Shown: positions 1-9,527, counted from the first letter of the stretch. The stretch: 44,982 nucleotides of DNA from an uncultured Campylobacter sp. (GCF_938015785.1 NZ_CALLWC010000066.1:1-44982), one strand, 5' to 3'. The notes: a model not told the origin generated them from the sequence alone. Numbers and translations: made by a program.

Positions 1-135
1 AACCCGCCGCGAGCCGCTCGCAAACCCTCGCCAAACGGCAAGAATTTATATAGTCTGATCGACCACAAAGCGTCGCAAACCGCCCATACGCAAATGACCG
101 CGCAAATTTTAGCTCGCAGTCGCATAAAATTTATA

Positions 136-167
136 GCTAAGTCGGGCGTGCGATTGCCCGACTTAGC
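136..167 (-). terminator. Perfect 12-bp inverted repeat, likely dsbI terminator
   Basis: Bases 136-147 (GCTAAGTCGGGC) pair perfectly with 156-167 around an 8-base loop. Read on the minus strand the stem is followed by TATAAATTTTAT, a modest T-rich tail, and it lies about 50 bases past the dsbI stop. It probably ends the dba-dsbI transcript. The T tract is not strong. Confidence 0.6.
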
Positions 168-214
168 ACGTATTGCTTAGCCTAGCACCTATTTAGCCTG
201 AGCCGCGCGCGAAT

Positions 215-1729
215 TTAGTTTAGCCCGAAAAGCGTATTTTTGCCGTCCTGATAGGACAAAATATACATCGCGCCGTCTTTGAAAAAGATGCTTCTAGCGT
301 TGCTTATCTCGCTCGGATAGGAGAGAGTTTTGACGATCTGCTCGCTCTTTGGATCGATGAGCGCGATGACGTTGTGGTTTTTGCTAAGCGCGTAGAGCAA
401 GCCGTCGTGATAGCTCATCGACGTGACGTAGAGATCGCCTAGGCTCTTGTCCTGCTTGAGCGCGGCTTTTGGGCTAAACTCGCCCGAGAGCGTGCGATCG
501 CTCAGCAAAATTTTAGAGATGACGAACTTTTTCGCATCCTTGTTGTTCGGCACGGTGGCTAGGTAGCAGTATGTCCCGTCGGTAGCGATGCTTGCGACGT
601 GGTGAAATTTCGCCCTGACCGTATCGATCCTGCTGCGTCCGAGCCCTTTACCCTGCCCTTCAAATTTATCGTTACCGCGCACGAAATCGGCGTATTGAAG
701 CGCTTCGTCCGCGCCGCCGTTTTTCGCAAATCTCAAAAGCGTCTTGTTAGAGCCCATGAGCATGTATTTATCGCCCATGAACGGGATCACGCCGATGATC
801 GGATCGATCGTCGCCGAAAAATACGGATCGATCTCAAAATCGCTCGTAACTTTAAAATTTTCGTCCATGAAAAACACTTCCCACTTCGAGCTTGCGACGA
901 ATTCTCCGTTTATGAAATCAAGCGAGTTGATAGGCTTGGCAAAGCTTATATCGTTCTTTGAGGCGATGCTTAGATTTTCATCGACCGCCAAAGGAGCGTT
1001 GGTCGGATCGTTGTCAAATTTCACGCCCAACTTCTCGCTAGCAGGCGCAAAGGCATAATCCGGCGCCGCGACCTCTCTTTTGCCGCGAAACGAGATGTTT
1101 TTCCAGTGGTTTTTATAGCCGCTATCGTCCCAGATGATATATTTTGGATCAAGCGTGAAGCGCACCGGATCGCCCTGCCCGTAATACGGCGGAAGGCCCG
1201 TGCTGACGAAAGCTTGAAAGAGGTTCGAAGCGATTATGAGCGTGCAGACGACAAAGGCTGCGGAGGTGAGCTTGCCGAACCTTCTGATCGTCTCGCCCTC
1301 CATCTCCTCTTCAAGCGCGCTAAACTTAGGCGCGAAAAAGAATATTGCCCCGAGCATCACTACGACCGCCCAGAACACTATTTCCGCCCAAAAATAGGTA
1401 TGGATACCGAAAACCGCCAATCCAAAGCCTTGATCTAAATCCCTGTGCGCGTGTATGCCGTAGTGCGCGAAAGACTGCCATAGCCCAAATCCCGCCATCA
1501 AAAGCAGCATGGCTAGGTATCTGGCCTTTAGCCCGTATCTGACGATAAAAAGAGCCGTGACGCCGATAAAGATCATACCCTCGCGCTGTCCCCAGCACAG
1601 CGTGCACGGACTGTCCTTGAGCACGTAGCCGAAAAAGAGATTTGCTATCCCCACCGGCAGAAGGATGATCAAAAATCCCGCCAAGCACATCAATGCGTAG
1701 AAAAATTTTGCCTTTTTGATTTCGTTCAT
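215..1729 (-). CDS. dsbI: DsbI, DsbB-like oxidoreductase with C-terminal beta-propeller domain
   Basis: This 504-residue inner-membrane protein should reoxidise a periplasmic DsbA-type thiol oxidase and pass electrons to quinones. Residues 1-180 hold about five hydrophobic segments with the DsbB-type motif PCTLCWGQ (C42 and C45) in the first periplasmic loop. From about residue 200 the protein is soluble and repetitive in a way typical of the periplasmic beta-propeller of Campylobacter/Helicobacter DsbI. Only C15, C42, C45, one Cys in the last membrane segment and one in the propeller are visible, so the second DsbB loop pair (C104/C130 in E. coli) is absent. It starts 10 bases after the dba stop with AGGGGCG upstream, so it is probably translationally coupled to dba. 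Confidence 0.93.
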   Translation of the reverse strand: MNEIKKAKFFYALMCLAGFLIILLPVGIANLFFGYVLKDSPCTLCWGQREGMIFIGVTALFIVRYGLKARYLAMLLLMAGFGLWQSFAHYGIHAHRDLDQGFGLAVFGIHTYFWAEIVFWAVVVMLGAIFFFAPKFSALEEEMEGETIRRFGKLTSAAFVVCTLIIASNLFQAFVSTGLPPYYGQGDPVRFTLDPKYIIWDDSGYKNHWKNISFRGKREVAAPDYAFAPASEKLGVKFDNDPTNAPLAVDENLSIASKNDISFAKPINSLDFINGEFVASSKWEVFFMDENFKVTSDFEIDPYFSATIDPIIGVIPFMGDKYMLMGSNKTLLRFAKNGGADEALQYADFVRGNDKFEGQGKGLGRSRIDTVRAKFHHVASIATDGTYCYLATVPNNKDAKKFVISKILLSDRTLSGEFSPKAALKQDKSLGDLYVTSMSYHDGLLYALSKNHNVIALIDPKSEQIVKTLSYPSEISNARSIFFKDGAMYILSYQDGKNTLFGLN

Positions 1730-1739
1730 ACCGCGCCCC

Positions 1740-1907
1740 TTATAGATTTATCGTCGTTAGCAGGGCGCCTGATTTGTGCCCTATGTATAAATACGCCATA
1801 AATAGCCACGAGACTACGACTAAACCGAAAGCGAGCTTTTCTTTTTGCGGTTTTGCTATGATAATAATCATAGCTATCAGGACCAACAAAAGCTGCAAAA
1901 ATTCCAT
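1740..1907 (-). CDS. dba: Dba, small membrane protein partner of DsbI
   Basis: A 55-residue protein with two hydrophobic stretches (about residues 3-18 and 27-43) separated by a short KPQKEK basic turn. The ATG at 1907 is chosen over an ATG 12 codons upstream because AAGGAGA lies 5-6 bases before it. In Campylobacter jejuni a small ORF named dba precedes dsbI and is translationally coupled to it. Size, position, strand and the 10-base gap fit that arrangement. The molecular role of Dba is poorly known. The assignment rests on context more than on motif. Confidence 0.8.
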   Translation of the reverse strand: MEFLQLLLVLIAMIIIIAKPQKEKLAFGLVVVSWLFMAYLYIGHKSGALLTTINL

Positions 1908-1940
1908 CTTTTCTCCTTGTTTTGATTTGTTTTGGAATGA

Positions 1941-1978
1941 CAATTTTATCCAACCAAAACTTAAATTTAATCATTGTA
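1941..1978 (-). promoter_or_regulatory. Candidate promoter of dba-dsbI
   Basis: On the minus strand TACAAT (1973-1978) and TAAAAT (about 1941-1946) lie upstream of the dba ribosome binding site. Either could be a sigma-70 -10 box, and Campylobacter promoters usually lack a clear -35. Assigned by position and consensus only. Confidence 0.35.
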
Positions 1979-1984
1979 TTTTAC

Positions 1985-2285
1985 ACGGCGCGCAGAGGCG
2001 GCGGGCAAGGCGACGCAGCGATAAAATAAAGCGGCGCCCGTAATGAAAGCGGATAGCGCGGTTCGCAGTAAAATTACGATAGCGGCATCAGCTAAGGGGT
2101 ACGACGACAAAAAAGCGGAGCGACGAGCGAACGGGCGACGCAGCAGAAGGCGGCGCGATAGCAAGAAAGACGATGGGCGGGCGCACAGACGGTACGATAG
2201 CGAGAATAAGCGGCGCGGCGACGGGCGAAGCGGTGCGATGATGACAAAGGCAGTGCGGCGGCGAACGAAGCGGCGCGGGGCTATA
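1985..2285. repeat. Purine-rich degenerate GCGGCG/GCGACG/ACGATAGC spacer
   Basis: About 300 bases whose plus strand is mostly G, A and C, with few T. Variants of GGCGGCG, GCGACGGGCGA, ACGATAGC and AAGCGGCGCGG recur irregularly. Both strands stay open for some 90-115 codons, but the products are Arg-rich (plus) or Arg/Leu-rich (minus) with no domain-like pattern, so I do not call a gene. Origin unknown. It could be a decayed tandem repeat. Confidence 0.5.
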
Positions 2286-2391
2286 AATTTTATCGTCCGC
2301 ATAAGTTGCACTCGCATTTAGTCGCGCTCAAATCAGGTTTTAAGCTTAAATTTATTAATGATCCTGCCTAGCTTGCTTGCATTTTACGCCC

Positions 2392-3084
2392 GCATATCCG
2401 CCCTCGCAGTATTTGCGCGCTAAGCTTCGCATCGTTTTCGGCGTCCACGTCCGCCCACTTGAAAGCAAAATTCTAAAAATATTTTCGTTTTTGCAAAAAC
2501 ACGCGCGCTGTACCTGCATAAAGCCCTCTGCCCGCCGAATTTACCTCTGCGCCGCGATCTGGCGGTATCGCTGCGGCATCATCCGCGGCGATAGCGAGAT
2601 TTAAAAGCGTCTCGCCGCTAGCGTCTTTTTGATCGGGCGAAGCGATTTCGGCGCTAAATTTGCCGCTTTTCTGAAGCTTTTCATAAACTCGCTTGGGCGG
2701 ATTTTCGCAGTCCGCATCCCGTAGCTGCACCAAATAAGCGCCGAATTCAAAGCCTTCGAATTTCGGCTCATACGCGTCGCTTCGTGAAATTTGAAGAATT
2801 TTATACTCGCTTGGGCGCAGCGCCCCCGGTAGGCTTCGTAGCGAAAATATATCGCCCAAATCCCCGTCGCGACGCCGGTTATCTCGCACTCTTGCGGCCT
2901 TGTGCCTCGTATGAATAGTCGGCGTATTAAATACGAAGCGATCCTGCGCGCCAAATTTGCTCACGTTCCATTTGAGCGTACCTCTGATCTTGAAGGGATC
3001 GCCGCGGCACCGCCGGCCGTCGTAATAAATTTTTAAATCCGCCGATCTCTCCTTTCGCGCAAACGGGCCGCACCGAGCTTGCAC
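2392..3084 (-). pseudogene. Frameshifted ankyrin-repeat protein remnant
   Basis: Read on the minus strand, one frame gives DASGETLLNLAIAADDAAAI and then GAEVNSAG, the pattern of an ankyrin repeat (DxxGxTxLxxA...GAxVN). After an in-frame TAG near 2473 the same frame gives ADVDAENDAKLSAQIL, the start of the next repeat, up to a stop near 2392. Upstream the frame changes at least twice. A neighbouring frame supplies ECEITGVATGIWAIYFRYEAY where the main frame turns Arg-rich, and the main frame resumes with SEYKILQISRSDAYEPKFEG. The parent was probably a protein of over 220 residues with a beta-rich N-terminal part and C-terminal ankyrin repeats. The family of the N-terminal part is not recognised. 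Confidence 0.6.
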
Positions 3085-3239
3085 TCACTCAACCGCCAGC
3101 TGTAAGAGCGCAAGTAAAATTTAATCCGCAAAGGCGCTTTTTTATGCGTCAAATTTGCGCAGCCGTAAATTTAAATCTAAAAGCGAATTAGAATTTTAAA
3201 ATTTCATCGCAGCACGGTGCCGGCGGAGGCTCGCTCGCG

Positions 3240-6200
3240 CTACCTGCCGCTTAGATACTCCTGCAGCGTTTTAACTTCAAGCGCAGAATCGTCTTTTATC
3301 GAGCAGATTGAGCGCGTAGCGGCGATCGCCGCCTTCATCGTCGTAAAATACGGCAGCCTAAAGCGCAGCACGCTCTGGCGGATCTTTGCGGCATCGGTGG
3401 AGCTTGATTTACTATCGCTAGTGTTGATGACGAGCGAAATTTCGCCGTTTTTGAGCTTATCCTCGATATTTGGGCGGCCTTCGCTGATTTTATAGACAAA
3501 CTCGCACTCCACGCCGTTTTCGCCCAGTAGCTTGTGAGTGCCGCTCGTAGCCGCGATACCGAAGCCCGCGCTAGTAAATGCGCGCGCAAGCTCTACGGCT
3601 CGCAGCTTGTCGTGATCGGCTAGCGACAAAAATACCTTGCCGCCGCTTGGAATTGCGTTGCTTGCGCCGATTTGCGATTTAGCAAAGCTTTTGGCGAAGC
3701 TCTCGCCGATGCCCATCACCTCGCCGGTACTTTTCATCTCGGGTCCTAGGATCAGATCCGCGCCCGTAAGCTTATTGAAAGGAAAGACGCTCTCTTTGAC
3801 GCAGATATGATTTTTAATACGCGGTTTTAAAATTCCCTTCTCTTCGACCAATACGCCGAACTCGTCGTAAAATTTCAAAGCCTCGCGCAGACCCCCTTGC
3901 CACATTACGCGAGTAGCGACCTTAGCCATCGGAATTCCCGTCGCCTTGCTTACAAACGGCACAGTGCGGCTCGCGCGCGGATTTACCTCGATGATGTAAA
4001 GCTCATTTTCAAAAATCGCGAATTGAATATTCATAAGCCCCACGACGCCGAGATTTAGCGCGATCTCTTTGGTTTGGCGACTTACCAGATCGATCATCTC
4101 CGCGCTTAGGCTAAGCGGCGGCAAGATACTCGCGCTATCGCCGCTGTGGATGCCCGCCTCTTCGATATGCTCCATTATCGCGCCGATATACACGTCGCGT
4201 CCGTCGCAGATCGCATCGACGTCAAGCTCGGTCGCGTCAAGTAAAAATTTATCTATCAGCACGGGCGAGCGGTGGCTCACGCTCACGGCTTCGCTCATAT
4301 ACAGTCTAAGTTCGGCTTCGCTATGCACGCGCCGCATCGCGCGACCGCCGAGCACGTAGCTAGGGCGTACGAGCACCGGATAGCCGATCGCAGCGGCCTT
4401 TTCGATCGCCTCGGCTTCGCTTACGGCGGTATCGTTTTTGGGCTGCTTGACACCGATACTTGCGATGAACTCGCTAAATTTTTTACGATCCTCCGCTACG
4501 TCTATCGTGCGCGCGCTCGTGCCGATAATCTTGGCTCCCACGGTGCTTAGGCGTTTGGCGAGCTTTAACGGCGTTTGACCACCGAAATGCACGATCACGC
4601 CGTCGGGGCTTTCAGCCTCAATGACCGCTCTAACGTGCTCAAAATCGATCGGCTCAAAGTATAAAATATCGCTCGTGTCGTAGTCGGTGCTGACGGTTTC
4701 GGGGTTGCAGTTATACATTATCGTGGTGATCCCCATATCGCGTAGCGCGTAGCTAGCGTGCACGCAGCAGTAGTCAAACTCGATGCCCTGTCCGATGCGG
4801 TTCGGACCGCCGCCGATGATGAGGACTTTTTTATTATCTTTTGAAATTTTACGGCTTGCGATGGCGGGCGTTATGTTGGTGCTGGAGTACAGATACGGAG
4901 TAAGCGCCGCAAACTCGCCCGCACAGGTATCTACTTCGTTGTATTCAAGGCCGATACCTTGCCTGGCGCAGGCAAAATGGATGTCGTTTTGCGTAAGACC
5001 CAAACTATCTTTTTTGTTGATCAAATTTGCGATCATCTTATCGCTAAAGCCCCAGCTCTTGGCCTGCCTTAAAAGCGCCGCGTCGTTGATAATCTCCATA
5101 TCGATGCGCTCTTCAAATTTTACGATCTGCTCGATCTGGCTCAAAAACCAGCGGTCGATCTTGCTAAGCTCGTAAATTTCATCCACGCTCATGCCCGCTC
5201 TAAAGCCCTGAGCGATATATAAAATTCTATCTTGCTGCGCGTTACGAAGCCCGAAGATGAGATCCTTCTCGCTTAAATTTAGCTCTACAAATCCGAAGTA
5301 GCCCTTCTCTAGCGAGCACAGCGCCTTTTGGATGCTCTCTTTAAAGCTGCGCCCGATCGCCATCACCTCGCCGATGCTTTTCATCGCAGTGCCGAGATAG
5401 GGGTTTGCGCCTGGGAATTTTTCAAACGCAAAGCGAGGAATTTTAGTCACGATATAATCGATCACGGGCTCAAAGCTCGCAGGCGTGCCGGTGATGTCGT
5501 TTTTGATCTCGTCCAGGCTAAAGCCCACCGCTAGCATCGTAGCGACCTTGGCGATCGGATAGCCCGTAGCTTTGGATGCAAGAGCCGAACTGCGGCTTAC
5601 GCGCGGGTTCATCTCGATGACGATCATCCGCCCCGTTTGCGGATTTACCGCAAACTGCACGTTTGAGCCGCCCGTATCCACGCCGATCTCGCGCAAAATT
5701 TTAAAACTCGCGTCACGCATCGCCTGATACTCTTTATCGGTGAGCGTTAGAGCGGGCGCAACCGTGATGGAATCTCCCGTATGCACCCCCATCGGGTCGA
5801 AATTTTCGATCGAGCAGACGATGATGCAGTTGTCCTTATGATCGCGGATAACCTCCATTTCGAACTCTTTCCATCCAAGCAGGCTCTCTTCGATCAAAAT
5901 TTCATTTATCGGGCTTATATCTAGCCCGTTTTGCGCGACCTCTTTAAACTCGTCGATATTATACGCCACGCCGCTGCCTGCGCCGCCTAGGGTGTAGCTG
6001 GCGCGGATAATGAGCGGAAAGCCGATCTCATTTGCAGCAGCCATCGCCTCTTCGATATTGTAGGCGTATTTGGATTTGGGCAGATCCATTCCGATCTTAA
6101 TCATCGCCTCTTTAAATTTTACCCTATCCTCGCCTTTTTTTATCGCTTCAGGATTTGCGCCTAGAAATTTCACCTCCGCTAGCTCGCCGCTTTCGTAAGC

Positions 6201-6503
6201 CTCCATCGCGACGTTTAGCGCGACCTGTCCGCCCATCGTAGGCAGGATCGCATCGACGCCCTCGCGCTTTATGATACGCAAAATGCTTTCTTTGGTGATC
6301 GGCTCGATATAGGTAGCGTCGGCAAAATCGGGATCGGTCATAATGGTAGCGGGGTTTGAGTTTATTAGCACTACGCGGTATCCGAGGCTCTTTAGCGTCT
6401 TAGCAGCCTGCGTGCCGCTGTAATCGAACTCGCACGCCTGGCCGATTACGATCGGACCGCTGCCGATCAGTAAAATCGTCTTAATATCATCTCTTTTGGG
6501 CAT
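3240..6503 (-). CDS. carB: Carbamoyl phosphate synthase large subunit
   Basis: At 1087 residues this is full-length CarB, which makes carbamoyl phosphate from bicarbonate, ATP and glutamine-derived ammonia for arginine and pyrimidine synthesis. The two homologous ATP-grasp halves are plain: IGSGPIVIGQACEFDYSGTQ near the start and IGGGPNRIGQGIEFDY near residue 565, each followed by a carboxyphosphate/carbamate domain. The last ~140 residues form the MGS-like allosteric domain (ATSGTHKLLGENG). The ATG at 6503 overlaps the mreC stop by one base (TGATG), so translation is probably coupled. An in-frame TTG one codon upstream is less likely to be the start. The small subunit carA is not in this window. 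Confidence 0.97.
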   Translation of the reverse strand: MPKRDDIKTILLIGSGPIVIGQACEFDYSGTQAAKTLKSLGYRVVLINSNPATIMTDPDFADATYIEPITKESILRIIKREGVDAILPTMGGQVALNVAMEAYESGELAEVKFLGANPEAIKKGEDRVKFKEAMIKIGMDLPKSKYAYNIEEAMAAANEIGFPLIIRASYTLGGAGSGVAYNIDEFKEVAQNGLDISPINEILIEESLLGWKEFEMEVIRDHKDNCIIVCSIENFDPMGVHTGDSITVAPALTLTDKEYQAMRDASFKILREIGVDTGGSNVQFAVNPQTGRMIVIEMNPRVSRSSALASKATGYPIAKVATMLAVGFSLDEIKNDITGTPASFEPVIDYIVTKIPRFAFEKFPGANPYLGTAMKSIGEVMAIGRSFKESIQKALCSLEKGYFGFVELNLSEKDLIFGLRNAQQDRILYIAQGFRAGMSVDEIYELSKIDRWFLSQIEQIVKFEERIDMEIINDAALLRQAKSWGFSDKMIANLINKKDSLGLTQNDIHFACARQGIGLEYNEVDTCAGEFAALTPYLYSSTNITPAIASRKISKDNKKVLIIGGGPNRIGQGIEFDYCCVHASYALRDMGITTIMYNCNPETVSTDYDTSDILYFEPIDFEHVRAVIEAESPDGVIVHFGGQTPLKLAKRLSTVGAKIIGTSARTIDVAEDRKKFSEFIASIGVKQPKNDTAVSEAEAIEKAAAIGYPVLVRPSYVLGGRAMRRVHSEAELRLYMSEAVSVSHRSPVLIDKFLLDATELDVDAICDGRDVYIGAIMEHIEEAGIHSGDSASILPPLSLSAEMIDLVSRQTKEIALNLGVVGLMNIQFAIFENELYIIEVNPRASRTVPFVSKATGIPMAKVATRVMWQGGLREALKFYDEFGVLVEEKGILKPRIKNHICVKESVFPFNKLTGADLILGPEMKSTGEVMGIGESFAKSFAKSQIGASNAIPSGGKVFLSLADHDKLRAVELARAFTSAGFGIAATSGTHKLLGENGVECEFVYKISEGRPNIEDKLKNGEISLVINTSDSKSSSTDAAKIRQSVLRFRLPYFTTMKAAIAATRSICSIKDDSALEVKTLQEYLSGR

Positions 6504-7252
6504 CAATTTTCCTTTGTAACGACATACAAAAACGCCGGCATACTCGGATTTACGTATGGCTCTAGCACGGCGCTTTTGTATAGCTTCCCGTTTTGAATTT
6601 CTTTAACCTTTCCTACTGGTACACCGGCAAAGAAAATTTCATCTTTCCCGCTCGTAAAGACCTCATCGCCTACCTTAGGATCAAGCCATTGTGGGATGTA
6701 TCTAACTACGAGCTCGTTATTTTCGCCGCCTGCGACGCCAGGAATTTGAGTATCTCCTATGAAAACGGAGAAGTTGCTCTTTTCGTCGCGCTGTAAGATT
6801 GCAAGCGGGCGCCCGTCTTTATTTACTAAAATCCCTGCGGTTTTACCCTCGCTGATGAGGCCGTAAATTTTGTTTGGGTTAAAATTTTCAAAATTTACGA
6901 AGAATTTGTTGTAGTCATTTAGATTCGCGTAACTCAACGCCTTTACTAGCTGGACTTTGGGCTCATAAATGGAGCTATTTTTATCGATCAAAATTTTATT
7001 TAGCTCGCCCGCGAACGTACTAAGCAGCATCGCCGATTTTTTCAGCTCGGCGTTTTCTTCTCGTAGAGCTTTGATCGTCTCTGCCTGGTTAAAATGCTCG
7101 TTCACAGCGCTTTTTACCCGATCGCTCACACCGTAATAAACCTCTAAAATTCCTCCTGCAAATCCGATAAATTTGCCGTGGATATACGAGCCGAACGTTA
7201 GCGAAACGGCTACCAGCAAAACCGCGACGAGGAGGAGTTTGAGATTAGTCAT
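6503..7252 (-). CDS. mreC: Rod shape-determining protein MreC
   Basis: A 249-residue periplasmic scaffold protein with one N-terminal membrane anchor (about residues 5-30), a coiled-coil stretch rich in Glu, Ala and Lys (AETIKALREENAELKKSAML region) and a C-terminal beta-rich domain with the family signature VGDEVFTSGKDEIFFAGVPVG. MreC links cytoplasmic MreB to the elongasome that makes lateral cell wall. Its first eight bases overlap the end of mreB, and its stop overlaps carB. No mreD is visible downstream. carB occupies that position. Confidence 0.93.
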   Translation of the reverse strand: MTNLKLLLVAVLLVAVSLTFGSYIHGKFIGFAGGILEVYYGVSDRVKSAVNEHFNQAETIKALREENAELKKSAMLLSTFAGELNKILIDKNSSIYEPKVQLVKALSYANLNDYNKFFVNFENFNPNKIYGLISEGKTAGILVNKDGRPLAILQRDEKSNFSVFIGDTQIPGVAGGENNELVVRYIPQWLDPKVGDEVFTSGKDEIFFAGVPVGKVKEIQNGKLYKSAVLEPYVNPSMPAFLYVVTKEN

Positions 7253-8279
7253 TTGCCGCTTGTTTTAGCGATTTGATCTCTTCTAAGGCTTTTCCCGTGC
7301 CGTTTGCGACGCACAGCAGTGGCTCGTCCGCGACGAAAACCGGAAGCTTTACGGTGTCGCTTAGATATTTATCTAATCCGCGAATTAGCGCACCGCCGCC
7401 CGTTAGTACGACGCCGTTTTCGACAATGTCGGCGGCGACTTCGGGTTGTATGCTTTCTAGCACAAATTTCAGCGCGTCTGCAATCTCTCTGATCGAGTCT
7501 TTGATCGCCTCTCTAACGTCCTCGCTCGTAAGATCGACTGAGCTTAAAAGCCCGCTGATCTGGTCTTTTCCTTTGACCGTGTAGGTAAGATCTTTTTGCT
7601 GCTGTACCGCCGTGCCGATCTTGATCTTAATCTCCTCAGCCGCGCGCTCGGATATGAGCAGGCTATATTTTTCTTTGACGTAATTAACGATGCTTGCGTC
7701 GATCTTATCGCCCGCGACTCGGACGGATTTGGCACTGATGATACCGCCTAAAGAGATAACGCCGATCTCGGTGGTGCCGCCACCGATATCTACGACCAGT
7801 GAGCCGCGCGCTTCATTTACCGGAAGCCCCGCACCGATCGCCGCAGCCATCGGCTCTTCGATTAGATAAACCTCGCGCGCACCCGCTATCATCGCGCTTT
7901 CGCGCACGGCTTTGCGCTCGACCTGAGTTAGCCCGTAAGGAACCGAGATGATAATGCGCGGGCTTACGAAAAAGCGGCGCTTGTGGGTTTTTTCGATAAA
8001 ATATCTAATCATCTTCTCCGTCATATCAAAATCCGCGATAACGCCGTCCTTCATCGGGCGCACCGCCTCGATATCGCCAGGAGTGCGTCCTAGCATCTCT
8101 TTAGCCTCGGCGCCCACGGCGATGATCCTTTGCTTGCCGTAGCGCTCGTTTTGTACCGCGACGACGCTCGGTTCGTTGATGATGATGCCTTTATCTTTTA
8201 GCAGCACAAGCGTGTTTGCCGTGCCTAAATCGATGCCCATATCCCTAGAAAATAATCCTAGAATCGAATCAAGTAACAT
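7245..8279 (-). CDS. mreB: Rod shape-determining protein MreB
   Basis: A 344-residue bacterial actin that directs rod-shaped growth as membrane-bound filaments. Actin-fold signatures are intact: phosphate-1 GIDLGTANTLV near residue 15, connect-1 and RPMKDGVIADFDMTE, phosphate-2 VVDIGGGTTEIGVISL around 165, and adenosine motif VLTGGGALIRGLD near 290. The length is normal. The start has AAGGGGATAA upstream. It lies 9 bases after clpX and overlaps mreC by 8 bases, consistent with co-transcription. Confidence 0.97.
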   Translation of the reverse strand: MLLDSILGLFSRDMGIDLGTANTLVLLKDKGIIINEPSVVAVQNERYGKQRIIAVGAEAKEMLGRTPGDIEAVRPMKDGVIADFDMTEKMIRYFIEKTHKRRFFVSPRIIISVPYGLTQVERKAVRESAMIAGAREVYLIEEPMAAAIGAGLPVNEARGSLVVDIGGGTTEIGVISLGGIISAKSVRVAGDKIDASIVNYVKEKYSLLISERAAEEIKIKIGTAVQQQKDLTYTVKGKDQISGLLSSVDLTSEDVREAIKDSIREIADALKFVLESIQPEVAADIVENGVVLTGGGALIRGLDKYLSDTVKLPVFVADEPLLCVANGTGKALEEIKSLKQAAND

Positions 8280-8288
8280 TTATCCCCT

Positions 8289-9527
8289 TTATGCAGTTAA
8301 ATTTTGTTTTACAAGTATCGGCTTGGATACGCCATCTACGACCTCTTTTGAGATGATGACGTCATAGCCCTTAAGCTCAGGCAGATCAAACATAATATCG
8401 ATCATGATCTCCTCGATTATGCTGCGAAGCCCGCGCGCACCGGTTTTGCGCTTGATAGCAAGGCTCGCGACCTCTCTTAGCGCGTCGTCGTCAAATTTTA
8501 AATTCGCGCCGTCTATCGCAAAGAGCTTTTGATATTGTTTTAAGATCGCGTTTTTCGGCTCGGTTAAAATTCTAACCATAGCCTTTTCGTCGATCTCATT
8601 TAGCGTAGCCACTACGTGCAATCGCCCGATGAGCTCAGGAATTATGCCGTAATGCACCAAATCGTCGGCCTCGACCATATTTAGTAAATTTAAGCTTTCT
8701 TTCTTGCTGCGCTTGGTTTGGTTAAATCCTAGCACGTTCTGCCCGATGCGGCGGTTGATGATCTCGTTTAGCCCGTCGAATGCGCCGCCGCAGACGAATA
8801 GGATATTAGTAGTATCGATCTGGATGAAGTCCTGATTTGGATGCTTGCGGCCGCCCTTTGGAGGAATATTTACGACGCTTCCTTCGATGATCTTAAGTAG
8901 CGCTTGCTGTACCCCTTCGCCGCTTACGTCGCGCGTGATGCTGCGGTTTTCGCTCATTCGCGCGATCTTATCGATCTCGTCTACGAATACGATACCGCGC
9001 TGCGCCTTCTCTACGTCGCCATCCGCGGCTTGTAAAAGGCGGGTGAGGATGTTTTCTACGTCCTCGCCGACGTAGCCCGCTTCCGTTAGGCTCGTAGCGT
9101 CGCTAATGGCGATCGGCACGTCCAAAAATTTCGCCAAGGTCTGCGCCATAAGCGTCTTACCGCTACCGGTAGGCCCGATAAGCAAGATATTTGATTTTGA
9201 AATTTCGGTATCGTCGCCCTTCGCGTCGGTCTGTCTAAAAATTCTTTTATAGTGGTTGTAAACGCCGACGCTAAAAATTTTCTTAGCGCGCTCCTGACCG
9301 ATGACGTAGCGATTTAGCACTTCCATCAGTGCCTTTGGCTTGATAGCCTCGAAATCGATCTCTTTATTTTGATTTTGTATCGCCTCATTTTGGCCCTCGC
9401 TGCCGTGGATAGCGGCATATGCCATATCGATACAATAGCTGCAGATAGCCGCCGTACCGTCGTCGTTAGGATAGATACGACGCCCGTCTGCGCCCGTCTC
9501 ACCGCAAAAACTGCACTTATTTGCCAT
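8289..9527 (-). CDS. clpX: ATP-dependent Clp protease ATP-binding subunit ClpX
   Basis: A 412-residue AAA+ unfoldase that feeds substrates to ClpP. The N-terminal zinc domain carries C5, C8, C29 and C32. Walker A is GPTGSGKT (118-125). The pore loop GYVGED, Walker B GIVFVDEIDK and sensor regions follow in order. The loop that docks on ClpP reads VLGFN, i.e. LGF in place of the E. coli IGF tripeptide. The start overlaps the lpxA stop by one base (TAATG). clpP is not in the window. Confidence 0.97.
   Translation of the reverse strand: MANKCSFCGETGADGRRIYPNDDGTAAICSYCIDMAYAAIHGSEGQNEAIQNQNKEIDFEAIKPKALMEVLNRYVIGQERAKKIFSVGVYNHYKRIFRQTDAKGDDTEISKSNILLIGPTGSGKTLMAQTLAKFLDVPIAISDATSLTEAGYVGEDVENILTRLLQAADGDVEKAQRGIVFVDEIDKIARMSENRSITRDVSGEGVQQALLKIIEGSVVNIPPKGGRKHPNQDFIQIDTTNILFVCGGAFDGLNEIINRRIGQNVLGFNQTKRSKKESLNLLNMVEADDLVHYGIIPELIGRLHVVATLNEIDEKAMVRILTEPKNAILKQYQKLFAIDGANLKFDDDALREVASLAIKRKTGARGLRSIIEEIMIDIMFDLPELKGYDVIISKEVVDGVSKPILVKQNLTA

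Noticed and set aside
1..180. Plus-strand frame open from the left border to 180
   Set aside because: No recognisable protein pattern; it runs through the dsbI terminator hairpin.
1967..2321. Overlapping 116- and 92-codon frames on both strands
   Set aside because: Products are Arg-rich low-complexity sequence caused by the purine-rich spacer; no ribosome binding sites.
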